A program made the translations under genes and the position numbers. Below the pieces are notes generated by a model, which worked only from the letters and a program-made list of their open reading frames with translations, did not search any database and had not been told where the DNA came from. A DNA stretch of 5,339 bases, from the NCBI GenBank assembly GCA_025455445.1, contig JALOMN010000151.1:1-5339 (forward strand), given 5' to 3'. Positions 1 through 5,339 of this stretch are shown here, piece by piece (position 1 is the stretch's first letter; every line of letters begins with the position of its first letter). The DNA comes from Cyclobacteriaceae bacterium. GTDB taxonomy: Bacteria > Bacteroidota > Bacteroidia > Cytophagales > Cyclobacteriaceae.

Positions 1-932
1 GTGCTGCCATGCATATCCATTGCTGCCTTTTCAATCATTTCCTCCACCAGATTCATCATCCAGTTATAATCTTTGTAGGCAACATATAATTCCACTTGTG
101 TGAATTCCGGATTGTGGAAACGTGACATACCTTCGTTGCGAAAATCTTTCGAGAATTCATACACACCATTAAAACCTCCAACAATCAGGCGCTTCAGGTA
201 AAGTTCATTAGCAATGCGCAGGTAAAGCGTCATGTCCAATGTGTTGTGGTGTGTTTTAAATGGACGCGCGGCTGCACCTCCATATAAAGGTTGCAGTATG
301 GGTGTTTCTACTTCGAGATATCCCTTATCATTAAGATACCCGCGCATGGAATTCACCAGCTTTGTGCGTTTCACAAAAGCATCGCGCACCTGAGGGTTAA
401 CCACCAGGTCTACATACCGCATGCGATAGCGTTGCTCCGGATCAGTAAATGCATCGTGCAACACCACATTTCCTTGGTCATCTTTAGTCTCCTTTACAAC
501 CGGAAGTGGCTTCAATGATTTGCTAAGAATTTTAAAGCTTGTTACATGAATTGAAATTTCACCGGTTTGAGTAGTGAATACATATCCTTTCACACCAATG
601 ATATCTCCGATATCCAGTAATTTCTTGAATACTGTATTATAAAGTGTCTTGTCCTCACCAGCACAAAGGTCATCTCTTCTGAAGTACAACTGAATGCGAC
701 CTGTTTCATCCTGCAATTCAGCAAAGGAAGCATTACCCATTATCCTGCGGCTCATAATGCGGCCGGCAATCGATACATCTTTATATTCGATTTTCTGGTT
801 AGGATAATGCTCGTGAATATCTGCAGCCGACACATTGATTTCAAAAAGTTCAGCAGGATATGGATTGATACCTAGTTTTAGTAGTTCCTGTAAACTTTGT
901 CTGCGGATGAGTTCCTGTTCGCTTAATTGCAT
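1..932 (-). CDS. lysS: Lysyl-tRNA synthetase, class II (N-terminal 310 residues, cut by window edge)
   Basis: Cytoplasmic enzyme that attaches lysine to tRNA-Lys using ATP. Translation from the ATG at 932 starts [20 protein letters not shown] and stays open to the window edge, giving 310 residues of a family usually about 500 or more long. Residues of roughly 50-140 form the anticodon-binding OB fold ([20 protein letters not shown] and following). The class II catalytic core starts near residue 165. Motif 1 is about 196-212 ([15 protein letters not shown]), followed by the LysRS-typical [13 protein letters not shown] (218-230) and [18 protein letters not shown] (237-254). Motif 2 is about 258-282, with the ATP-binding R265-N266-E267 in DFRNEG and [10 protein letters not shown] after it. 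Motif 3 lies off the window. No Shine-Dalgarno sequence precedes the ATG, which is usual in Bacteroidota. It is on the same strand as proline dehydrogenase, but a terminator and a promoter candidate lie between them, so it is probably transcribed alone. Family assignment is very secure. Confidence 0.97.
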   Translation of the reverse strand, partial: MQLSEQELIRRQSLQELLKLGINPYPAELFEINVSAADIHEHYPNQKIEYKDVSIAGRIMSRRIMGNASFAELQDETGRIQLYFRRDDLCAGEDKTLYNTVFKKLLDIGDIIGVKGYVFTTQTGEISIHVTSFKILSKSLKPLPVVKETKDDQGNVVLHDAFTDPEQRYRMRYVDLVVNPQVRDAFVKRTKLVNSMRGYLNDKGYLEVETPILQPLYGGAAARPFKTHHNTLDMTLYLRIANELYLKRLIVGGFNGVYEFSKDFRNEGMSRFHNPEFTQVELYVAYKDYNWMMNLVEEMIEKAAMDMHGS

Positions 933-969
933 GATCTATCGCGATTTATCGTAATACTTAATTAGGGGG

Positions 970-977
970 CAAAAATA
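970..977 (-). promoter_or_regulatory. Candidate Bacteroidota -7 box of the lysS promoter
   Basis: Read on the minus strand this is TATTTTTG, an exact match to the Bacteroidota sigma-ABfr -7 consensus TAnnTTTG. It would place transcription start near 963 and leave a leader of about 30 bases before the lysS ATG at 932. A TTG lies 23 bases upstream and could serve as the -33 element, but that match is weak and sits inside the heptamer repeat. The call rests on motif match and position only. Confidence 0.45.
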
Positions 978-978
978 A

Positions 979-1012
979 GCAAAAGGCATTAGGCAATTGG
1001 CAATAGGCAAAA
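979..1012. repeat. Degenerate 7-base tandem repeat (GGCAAWW-like)
   Basis: On the plus strand four consecutive heptamers can be read: GGCATTA (985-991), GGCAATT (992-998), GGCAATA (999-1005) and GGCAAAA (1006-1012), preceded by a partial unit GCAAAA (979-984). The first four bases of each unit are fixed as GGCA, and the last three are A or T. The block lies between the terminator candidate of proline dehydrogenase and the lysS -7 box, so it covers where the lysS -33 region should be. It may be slippage-prone spacer DNA. I see no evidence of coding capacity. Confidence 0.6.
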
Positions 1013-1044
1013 AAATCCCACCGCTAAATACCCGGTTTAGCCGG
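1009..1044 (-). terminator. Candidate intrinsic terminator of proline dehydrogenase
   Basis: On the minus strand, just after the proline dehydrogenase stop, CCGGCTAAA (1036-1044) pairs with TTTAGCGG (1021-1028). This gives about 8 base pairs with one bulged G and a 7-base loop. Five bases later there is a run of seven Ts (1015-1009). The stem is modest and its distance from the T run is slightly long, so termination may be partial. Position and orientation fit the gene well. Confidence 0.5.
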
Positions 1045-1058
1045 CAACACCTTAAAAT

Positions 1059-2252
1059 TTAGTTGGAAGCCTTACCATTTTTTCTGCGCGCCAGCTCCTT
1101 GCGTATCATGGTTAACTCACGACTGCTTTGACCTGCCACGGAGGTATTTTCTGAAGCCCTGCGGATGAGATAAGGCATCACCAATTCTACCGGACCATAA
1201 GGCACATACTTTACTACATTGTATCCAGCTTTGGCGAGATTAAAAGAAATATTGTCGCTCATACCCAATAATTGGGCAAACCACACGCGCTTGTCATTGG
1301 GCTGCATGCTGTGCTTTTCCATCAGGATAGTAAGATATTGATTACTGTATTCATTGTGTGAACCGCACAATACACTGATACGCTGTTTATTATCAATACA
1401 AAAAGCAAGTGCTTTATTGAATGAATCATCAGTAGCGGGTTTGTTCGGGTGAATAGGATTTTCATAACCCATTTTATTTGCCCGCTCAGCTTCCTTCTCC
1501 ATATAGGCGCCACGCACCAGTTTAGCCCCGATAAAATAATTATGCATAGCTGCATCATGAAATGCATTACGCAGATTTTCAAGCATGTCTTTGCGATACA
1601 TCTGGTAGGTATTCCACACAATGGCACGCTGCTTATTAAAGCGCTTCATCATTTCATACGTTACTTCATCAATCGGATTTTGAATCCAGCTGTCTTCCGC
1701 ATCAATCATTACCGGCACATCATATTGATGAGCGCGCGAACAGATTTTTTCTACTCTGTCATGAAAATGTTGAAAAGCAATTTTTTCCTCTTCTGTCAAT
1801 GCATCTTTAGCCTGCACTTTTGTGAGTAAATCCATACTCACCAAACCGGTTGACTTAAATACAGTAAATGGAATATCCGGATTACCCCTGGCCTTATCCA
1901 ATGTTTTTAATATTTCCTCTGTGGTTTTGTCAAATCCTTCTTCATTCTTAGCTCCTTCAGCAGAAAAATCAAGAATTGTTCCTACATGAAAGCGCCCAAG
2001 TGTGCGGATAGTTTGTTCACTCTGAGCGATTGTTTCACCTCCACAGAAATGTTCGAATACAGTGGCTTTAATAAGGCCCTTTACAGGCAAGTGTAAAGTA
2101 AGGCCTAATTTTGCCAATCCAGTGGCAATGCCTGACATTACAGGATTATTTACCAGCGAGAAAATAAAATTTGCCTTCCGTAGTTCTTTATCACTCTTAT
2201 AAGAGAATGCTACTTCGGTATCGTCAAAATGTATGTTGGATGATGCGCTCAT
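1059..2252 (-). CDS. Proline dehydrogenase, FAD-dependent, stand-alone
   Basis: Oxidises L-proline to 1-pyrroline-5-carboxylate with FAD, passing electrons to the quinone pool; this is the first step of proline breakdown. The 397-residue protein is a complete single-domain enzyme related to the eukaryotic PRODH type. It lacks the DNA-binding and P5C dehydrogenase domains of PutA. The TIM-barrel landmarks can be matched to E. coli PutA: K133 in VFKSTG (PutA K329), D184 in MIDAED (D370), Q217 in NTYQMY (Q404), R247 in AKLVRGAY (R431), FAQLLGMSDN at 325-334, and YVPYGP (349-354) followed by the substrate-binding YLIRRASEN (R364, R365, E368). No catalytic residue seems lost. Residues 1-60 are the less conserved helical N-terminus. 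The ATG at 2252 gives a plausible start with a -7 box upstream. No P5C dehydrogenase gene is visible here, so that step must be encoded elsewhere. It is divergent from aroB. Confidence 0.95.
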   Translation of the reverse strand: MSASSNIHFDDTEVAFSYKSDKELRKANFIFSLVNNPVMSGIATGLAKLGLTLHLPVKGLIKATVFEHFCGGETIAQSEQTIRTLGRFHVGTILDFSAEGAKNEEGFDKTTEEILKTLDKARGNPDIPFTVFKSTGLVSMDLLTKVQAKDALTEEEKIAFQHFHDRVEKICSRAHQYDVPVMIDAEDSWIQNPIDEVTYEMMKRFNKQRAIVWNTYQMYRKDMLENLRNAFHDAAMHNYFIGAKLVRGAYMEKEAERANKMGYENPIHPNKPATDDSFNKALAFCIDNKQRISVLCGSHNEYSNQYLTILMEKHSMQPNDKRVWFAQLLGMSDNISFNLAKAGYNVVKYVPYGPVELVMPYLIRRASENTSVAGQSSRELTMIRKELARRKNGKASN

Positions 2253-2271
2253 AAACAGGTAGAATTGCGCA

Positions 2272-2279
2272 CAAATATA
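2272..2279 (-). promoter_or_regulatory. Candidate Bacteroidota -7 box of the proline dehydrogenase promoter
   Basis: On the minus strand this is TATATTTG, an exact TAnnTTTG match. It lies 19 bases before the ATG at 2252, so transcription would start near 2265 with a leader of only about a dozen bases. No convincing TTG -33 element lies at the expected distance, which lowers confidence. It shares the 141-base divergent spacer with the aroB promoter region. Confidence 0.45.
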
Positions 2280-2362
2280 ATGGAGAACAGGATTTTAATA
2301 ACGACTGTTAGCACGATAGTTAAGAATGTTTATCCGCTCTCTTCAATTGATAGAATAATGAG

Positions 2363-2370
2363 TTATTTTG
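2363..2370 (+). promoter_or_regulatory. Weak -7 box candidate for aroB
   Basis: TTATTTTG ends 23 bases before the aroB ATG. It contains TATTTTG, which is the Bacteroidota -7 consensus with one T missing. The box overlaps a short inverted repeat (AATAA at 2354-2358, TTATT at 2363-2367). No good -33 element is seen. It is reported because it is the best candidate in the spacer, and the call is tentative. Confidence 0.25.
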
Positions 2371-2393
2371 CCATAAATAGCATGTAAATTTTA

Positions 2394-3434
2394 ATGCAAA
2401 AATCACAAATTTCCATTCAGCAAGACCCAGGCGAAATGATACGCTCATTTCTTTCGGGTCGGCAATTTTCTTCTTTGGGAGTGCTAACTGATTCGAATAC
2501 AATCAACTATTGTTATCCATTAATTAAAGAGGTTCTTCCCGCACATCATCTGATGGAAATTCCTGCCGGTGAAGAACATAAAAACCTGGCAACTTGCGAG
2601 CGTGTATGGGAGCAATTAACCCAGTATCAGTTCGACCGCCATTCGTTGCTAGTGATTCTGGGTGGCGGTGTACTTGGCGACTTAGGTGGCTTTTGCGCTG
2701 CTACGTACAAACGCGGTATTGAATTTTTGCTCGTACCCACTACACTTTTGGCCCAGGTAGATGCAAGCGTGGGAGGAAAACTTGGAATTGACTTTCATCA
2801 GTATAAAAATCATATCGGGGTGTTTTGCGAGCCGATAGCTACCTTAATCTGTTCGAAATTTTTAGCGACTTTACCCACTCGTGAGTTGCGATCTGGCTTT
2901 GCAGAAGTAATCAAGCACTGCATAATTTCCGATAAAAAAATGTGGAACGAACTGAAAAGTAAATCACTTGAAAACCAGGATTTGACCGAATTAATTTCTC
3001 ATTCTGTAGCATTTAAACAGCAAGTGATTGAAAAAGATCCCCGCGAGAAAGGATTGCGAAAGATTTTGAATTTTGGCCATACTGTGGGTCATGCAATTGA
3101 AAGCTATTTCCTCACTTCAGCGAACCGGCTATTTCATGGCGAAGCGATAGGAATAGGAATGATTGCGGAGGCCTTTATTGCTAAAAACAAAAATCTGATA
3201 ACTGAGGATGAACTCCATCAGATTACAACATATCTGAATCAAATTTATCCTAAAGTTATGTTGCCTGAATCACTTACTGAAATCATCGTGCTCATGCAGC
3301 AAGACAAGAAAAATAAAGGCAGTAAGATATTGATGGCGTTGCCGGAAGGAATTGGGCAAGCCAGGTGGGATGTGGAGGTTAACCCTGCAGAAATTGAAGA
3401 GTCCTTGAAGTATTATCAGTCGAATCAGACATAA
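2394..3434 (+). CDS. aroB: 3-dehydroquinate synthase
   Basis: Cytoplasmic enzyme converting DAHP to 3-dehydroquinate, the second step of the shikimate pathway; the family uses NAD and a divalent metal. The 346-residue length is normal. The NAD-binding region contains GGGVLGDLGGFCAATYKRG (90-108), followed by PTTLLAQVDASVGGK (115-129), which is highly diagnostic. The metal ligands are present: E171 in SGFAEVIKH, H229 in NFGHTVGHAIE and H248 in FHGEAIGIGM. H233 sits at the catalytic histidine position. The C-terminal KNKGSKILMALPEGIG (306-321) is also typical. The ATG at 2394 gives a start of natural length, with no Shine-Dalgarno sequence. Related sugar-phosphate cyclases exist (2-deoxy-scyllo-inosose synthase, EEV synthase), but the motif set and the nearby aroA favour true AroB. 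The 3' end overlaps the opposing small gene by 10 bases. Confidence 0.97.
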   Translation: MQKSQISIQQDPGEMIRSFLSGRQFSSLGVLTDSNTINYCYPLIKEVLPAHHLMEIPAGEEHKNLATCERVWEQLTQYQFDRHSLLVILGGGVLGDLGGFCAATYKRGIEFLLVPTTLLAQVDASVGGKLGIDFHQYKNHIGVFCEPIATLICSKFLATLPTRELRSGFAEVIKHCIISDKKMWNELKSKSLENQDLTELISHSVAFKQQVIEKDPREKGLRKILNFGHTVGHAIESYFLTSANRLFHGEAIGIGMIAEAFIAKNKNLITEDELHQITTYLNQIYPKVMLPESLTEIIVLMQQDKKNKGSKILMALPEGIGQARWDVEVNPAEIEESLKYYQSNQT

Positions 3435-3613
3435 TGAACTTCTGAATCATCATAAACTTTCGGTTGCTTTTTCAAAGACCGCTTTAACACTTCAGCCTTC
3501 TTCGCAACGAACTCTTTTGTTTTCGTTTTACGGTCGCCCGTGAGCAACCACGCAGCCAGCAGGGCCCCGCCTGCCACACCTACGCCTAACATGATTTTTT
3601 TTGTAGTTGTCAT
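3425..3613 (-). CDS. Small single-pass membrane protein, basic tail, possibly YtxH-like
   Basis: Encodes about 62 residues starting MTTTKKIMLGVGVAG. A short basic N-terminus leads into one hydrophobic, glycine/alanine-rich segment (about residues 7-24, ending AAWLLTG). A strongly lysine-rich hydrophilic stretch follows (about 25-50, DRKTKTKEFVAKKAEVLKRS), then an acidic end, DDSEVHYV. This plan of one membrane helix plus a charged, probably helical tail resembles YtxH-like small membrane proteins, but the match is by eye only and the function is unknown. The hydrophobic stretch could be an uncleaved signal anchor; no lipobox cysteine is present. Start is uncertain: ATG at 3613 is chosen, ATG at 3619 (two residues longer) is equally possible, and TTG at 3628 is less likely. 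Its stop lies inside the end of aroB (10-base overlap, tail to tail), and it is divergent from aroA. The coherent protein architecture in a gap otherwise without a gene supports it being real. Confidence 0.72.
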   Translation of the reverse strand: MTTTKKIMLGVGVAGGALLAAWLLTGDRKTKTKEFVAKKAEVLKRSLKKQPKVYDDSEVHYV

Positions 3614-3625
3614 ACCCATTTCAAC

Positions 3626-3661
3626 CAAATATTAGACCAAAATGTTTCATGTTGCTACAAA
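3626..3661 (-). promoter_or_regulatory. Possible promoter of the small membrane protein gene
   Basis: On the minus strand, TTTG (3661-3658) is followed after 23 bases by TAATATTTG (3634-3626). This resembles the Bacteroidota -33/-7 pair, but the -7 box has one extra base. The implied transcription start is near 3619, the first ATG candidate, so the transcript would have almost no leader. Tentative. Confidence 0.25.
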
Positions 3662-3678
3662 AATCTACTGATAAAATT

Positions 3679-3686
3679 TACTTTTA
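3679..3686 (+). promoter_or_regulatory. Weak -7 box candidate for aroA
   Basis: TACTTTTA differs from TAnnTTTG only in its last base and ends 23 bases before the TTG start of aroA. A TTG at 3652-3654 lies 24 bases upstream and might be the -33 element. An own promoter is expected, because the opposing small gene separates aroA from aroB. The motif match is weak. Confidence 0.25.
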
Positions 3687-3709
3687 GCACAAATTAACGC
3701 TCGCATACA

Positions 3710-4936
3710 TTGGCATCGAATCTCATCATAAAAAAATCAGCCTCCCTCGCGGGAACTACAGTAAATCTGTCGTCCTCAAAAAGTATCAGTAATCGTGCAT
3801 TGATACTAAAATTTCTCAGTGGCAGCCAATCAACGGTTAGTAATCTATCCGATGCGCGCGACACTCAGCTCATGATTAAATGCGTAGGCAGTGATGATAA
3901 AATCATTGATATAATGGATGCCGGCACTACCATGCGTTTTCTAACTGCCTATTTTGCAGTATCGGGCAAAAACAAAATCATCACTGGCACACCCCGCATG
4001 AAGGAACGCCCCATTGGCATATTGGTAGATGCACTTAGGAAAATCGGGGCCGAAATTGATTACCTCGAAAAGGAAGGCTTTCCACCCATCGAAACAAAAG
4101 GATTTGATTCTCAACGTGCCAACCAGATTGAAATACCGGGCAACGTAAGCAGCCAGTATATCTCTGCATTGATGATGATTGCCCCCACTTTACCAAAAGG
4201 GCTCACGCTTTCCCTTACCGGGAAAATTGGTAGTGTGCCTTATATTGAAATGACCGCAGCACTCATGCAGGAATTTGGTGTGAAGGCTACGCTGGATTTA
4301 AAAAAACAAGTTGTTGAAGTTCCAAGTATGCCATACAAAACTGCTCACGTAACCGTAGAAGCAGACTGGTCAGCGATCAGCTATTGGTATGGATTTACCG
4401 CATTGGCGAATACGGCCGATATTACATTGCCCAATGTTTCTGAAAAGTCATTGCAAGGCGACCGCGTGATAGCCCGCATCATGGAAACACTTGGCGTGCG
4501 ATCTGCTTTTGAGAACAACCAACTCAAACTTTCAAAACAAAATCATTCGAATGAATTAACCTGGGATTTTAAAGATTGCCCCGACCTTGCACAAACGGTA
4601 TTACCCGTGTGTGCAGCCAAAGGAATTCGTGGTGAGTTTACTGGTCTGGAAAGCCTTCGTATTAAAGAAACGGATCGAATCGCTGCCTTACAAAATGAAC
4701 TGGCTAAAATCGGAGCTACGTTAACCGAACCACAAACGGGAAAATGGATTCTGACTCCCGGTAAAATTACCGGTGAAACAATTACTATCGACACCTATCA
4801 TGATCATCGCATGGCGATGGGATTAGCTCCATGGGCTACATTAAATGATCTGGTGATCAACGACCCTTCGGTGGTGAATAAATCGTATCCAGGTTTTTGG
4901 GATGATATGAAGGCTGTTGGATTTGAAATCAAATAG
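3710..4936 (+). CDS. aroA: 3-phosphoshikimate 1-carboxyvinyltransferase (EPSP synthase), TTG start
   Basis: Transfers the enolpyruvyl group of PEP to shikimate-3-phosphate, the sixth shikimate-pathway step. The 408 residues compare with 427 in E. coli. Matches to E. coli AroA: SKSISNRALIL (K24, S25, R29 = K22, S23, R27), AGTTMRFLTA (G72, R76 = G96, R100), GTPRMKERPIGILVDALR (R96 = R124), GNVSSQYISALMM (S147, S148, Q149), CPDLAQT (D292 = D313), LRIKETDRIAAL (K319, E320, R323 = K340, E341, R344), DHRMAM (R367 = R386) and K391 (K411). All main catalytic residues are present. The region between K24 and the GTTMR motif is about 26 residues shorter than in E. coli, and the usual Gly-Asn before Ala-Gly-Thr is Met-Asp. 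The start must be TTG at 3710: the frame has a stop at 3695-3697, there is no ATG before residue 55, and starting there would lose the substrate-binding SKSISNR motif. Confidence 0.96.
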   Translation: MASNLIIKKSASLAGTTVNLSSSKSISNRALILKFLSGSQSTVSNLSDARDTQLMIKCVGSDDKIIDIMDAGTTMRFLTAYFAVSGKNKIITGTPRMKERPIGILVDALRKIGAEIDYLEKEGFPPIETKGFDSQRANQIEIPGNVSSQYISALMMIAPTLPKGLTLSLTGKIGSVPYIEMTAALMQEFGVKATLDLKKQVVEVPSMPYKTAHVTVEADWSAISYWYGFTALANTADITLPNVSEKSLQGDRVIARIMETLGVRSAFENNQLKLSKQNHSNELTWDFKDCPDLAQTVLPVCAAKGIRGEFTGLESLRIKETDRIAALQNELAKIGATLTEPQTGKWILTPGKITGETITIDTYHDHRMAMGLAPWATLNDLVINDPSVVNKSYPGFWDDMKAVGFEIK

Positions 4937-4945
4937 AAAAATCAA

Positions 4946-4983
4946 GCCACAGATTCTCAGATTTTAATCAGTGAATCTGTGGC
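4946..4983. repeat. Inverted repeat 1 after aroA (11-base arms)
   Basis: GCCACAGATTC (4946-4956) and GAATCTGTGGC (4973-4983) are perfect reverse complements around a 16-base loop. The loop repeats parts of the arm (CAGATT again at 4958-4963). On the plus strand no T run follows the stem. On the minus strand the stem is followed by TTGATTTTT, so it could be a second, weaker terminator for minus-strand transcripts, or protect the 3' end of aroA mRNA. The CAGATT-rich palindrome also looks like a dispersed extragenic element, which this window alone cannot prove. Confidence 0.7.
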
Positions 4984-4991
4984 CATAAATC

Positions 4992-5026
4992 TAAAAAAAC
5001 CGAGGCCTGTGTCACCACAGGCCTCG
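4992..5026 (-). terminator. Intrinsic terminator of the M42 peptidase gene, possibly bidirectional
   Basis: CGAGGCCTGTG (5001-5011) and CACAGGCCTCG (5016-5026) form a perfect 11-base-pair GC-rich stem. On the minus strand the loop is GTGA, which in RNA is a stable GNRA-type tetraloop. The stem is followed by one G and then seven Ts (complement of 4999-4993), the classic layout for ending transcripts coming from the peptidase gene. On the plus strand the stem is followed only by ATTAATTTTA, so it could also end aroA transcription, but less efficiently. Confidence 0.85.
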
Positions 5027-5033
5027 ATTAATT

Positions 5034-5070
5034 TTATCCGTCTGACCGCTTTGAGTGGTCTGTCGGATAA
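5034..5070. repeat. Inverted repeat 3 (interrupted 37-base palindrome)
   Basis: TTATCCG (5034-5040) pairs with CGGATAA (5064-5070). Inside it GACCGCT (5044-5050) pairs with AGTGGTC (5054-5060), allowing one G-U pair, around a 3-base loop TTG. Between the two stems TCT faces TGT, giving T-T mismatches either side of one C-G pair. No T run follows on either strand, so it is not a standard terminator. It starts 8 bases beyond the peptidase stop codon and may be a structured 3' untranslated element or a protein-binding palindrome. Confidence 0.6.
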
Positions 5071-5078
5071 CCTAAGAA

Positions 5079-5339
5079 TTATTTAATATACCGGAAATCA
5101 TGCCCGGGTTTCACCTGAAGCAACACTTCGTAAATCAGGTTGATTACATTTTCCACGTCTTCCTTGTGTACAGTTTCCACAGTAGTGTGCATGTATTTCA
5201 ACGGAAGTGAAATCAAACCAGAAGCAACACCCTCTGCAGAGTAAGCAAAAGAATCAGTATCCGTACCTGTTGAACGCGACACAGCCTGGCGCTGGAATGG
5301 AATTTTTTTCTTGTTGGCCACATCGATAATCATCTTCAA
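5079..5339 (-). CDS. M42-family metallo-aminopeptidase (C-terminal 86 residues, 5' part off window)
   Basis: Only the last 86 codons are inside the window; the frame is open to the edge and the first visible residue is an internal leucine. M42 peptidases are cytoplasmic, usually multimeric, two-metal aminopeptidases that trim residues from peptides; annotations such as glutamyl aminopeptidase or endoglucanase are common in this family. The diagnostic C-terminal stretch is present: STGTDTDSF (visible residues 23-31), GVASGLISLPLKYMHTTVE (37-55), then KEDVENVINLIYEVL. The histidine in KYMHTTVE is the family's last metal ligand. The other ligands and the catalytic glutamate lie upstream, off the window. 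The stop is TAA at 5081-5079, followed on its own strand by two or three hairpins including a strong terminator. Substrate specificity cannot be read from this fragment. Confidence 0.9.
   Translation of the reverse strand: MKMIIDVANKKKIPFQRQAVSRSTGTDTDSFAYSAEGVASGLISLPLKYMHTTVETVHKEDVENVINLIYEVLLQVKPGHDFRYIK

Noticed and set aside
291..518. Open frame of 75 codons on the plus strand
   Set aside because: It is antisense to lysS in the region coding for LysRS core motifs, with no protein signature of its own.
1322..1627. Open frame of 101 codons on the minus strand
   Set aside because: It is an out-of-frame reading inside proline dehydrogenase, whose own frame carries the catalytic motifs across the same bases.
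1449..1829. Open frame of 126 codons on the plus strand
   Set aside because: It lies wholly antisense to the well-supported proline dehydrogenase. Its translation is rich in His, Ile, Cys and Phe, with no recognisable domain, as expected for a reverse-strand shadow.
2320..2502. Open frame of 60 codons on the minus strand over the start of aroB
   Set aside because: It covers the divergent spacer and the first codons of aroB, has no coherent motif, and no separate promoter or homology is visible.
3425..3628. TTG at 3628 as the start of the small membrane protein
   Set aside because: Two in-frame ATG codons follow within 15 bases (3619 and 3613). The extra residues are not part of the membrane helix, and the TTG overlaps the possible -7 box.
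4543..4794. Open frame of 83 codons on the minus strand
   Set aside because: It is antisense to the catalytic C-terminal half of aroA, so it is most simply a shadow of conserved coding sequence.
2394..4936. aroB and aroA as one shikimate operon
   Set aside because: They share a strand, but 275 bases and an opposing gene lie between them, so cotranscription is not supported by the sequence.
3710..4936. Claiming glyphosate resistance for this AroA
   Set aside because: The motif near the binding pocket is unusual, but G72 (E. coli G96) is kept and the enzyme does not fit the classic resistant class signatures. Sequence alone does not decide it.

Overview
The window looks like an ordinary chromosomal housekeeping segment from a member of the Bacteroidota. 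The clues are the protein families (Bacteroidota-like LysRS N-terminus, stand-alone eukaryote-type proline dehydrogenase, short AroA), start codons with no clear Shine-Dalgarno sequences, and upstream sequences matching the Bacteroidota -7 promoter box TAnnTTTG. No genus can be named. There is no sign of a mobile element, CRISPR array, tRNA or rRNA.

Layout, left to right. Position 1-932 (minus) is the N-terminal 310 residues of lysyl-tRNA synthetase (lysS), cut by the window edge. A 126-base gap follows with a lysS promoter candidate, a degenerate 7-base tandem repeat and a terminator candidate for the next gene. Position 1059-2252 (minus) is a complete FAD-dependent proline dehydrogenase. 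A 141-base divergent spacer separates it from aroB (2394-3434, plus), 3-dehydroquinate synthase. A small gene for a one-pass membrane protein lies on the minus strand (about 3425-3613), and its 3' end overlaps the 3' end of aroB by 10 bases. A 96-base divergent spacer leads to aroA (3710-4936, plus), EPSP synthase, which has to start at TTG. The 142 bases after aroA hold three successive inverted repeats, one of them a clear terminator for the minus strand. Position 5079-5339 (minus) is the C-terminal 86 residues of an M42-family metallopeptidase, whose 5' part is outside the window.

aroB and aroA encode steps 2 and 6 of the shikimate pathway to chorismate. They share a strand but are separated by an opposing small gene, so they are probably transcribed separately. 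lysS, proline dehydrogenase and the peptidase are linked to amino-acid use but show no operon with them. I found no convincing new multi-gene system. The points most worth a second look are the three-hairpin block after aroA, the TTG start and altered signature of AroA, the small membrane protein overlapping aroB, and the heptamer repeat in front of lysS.
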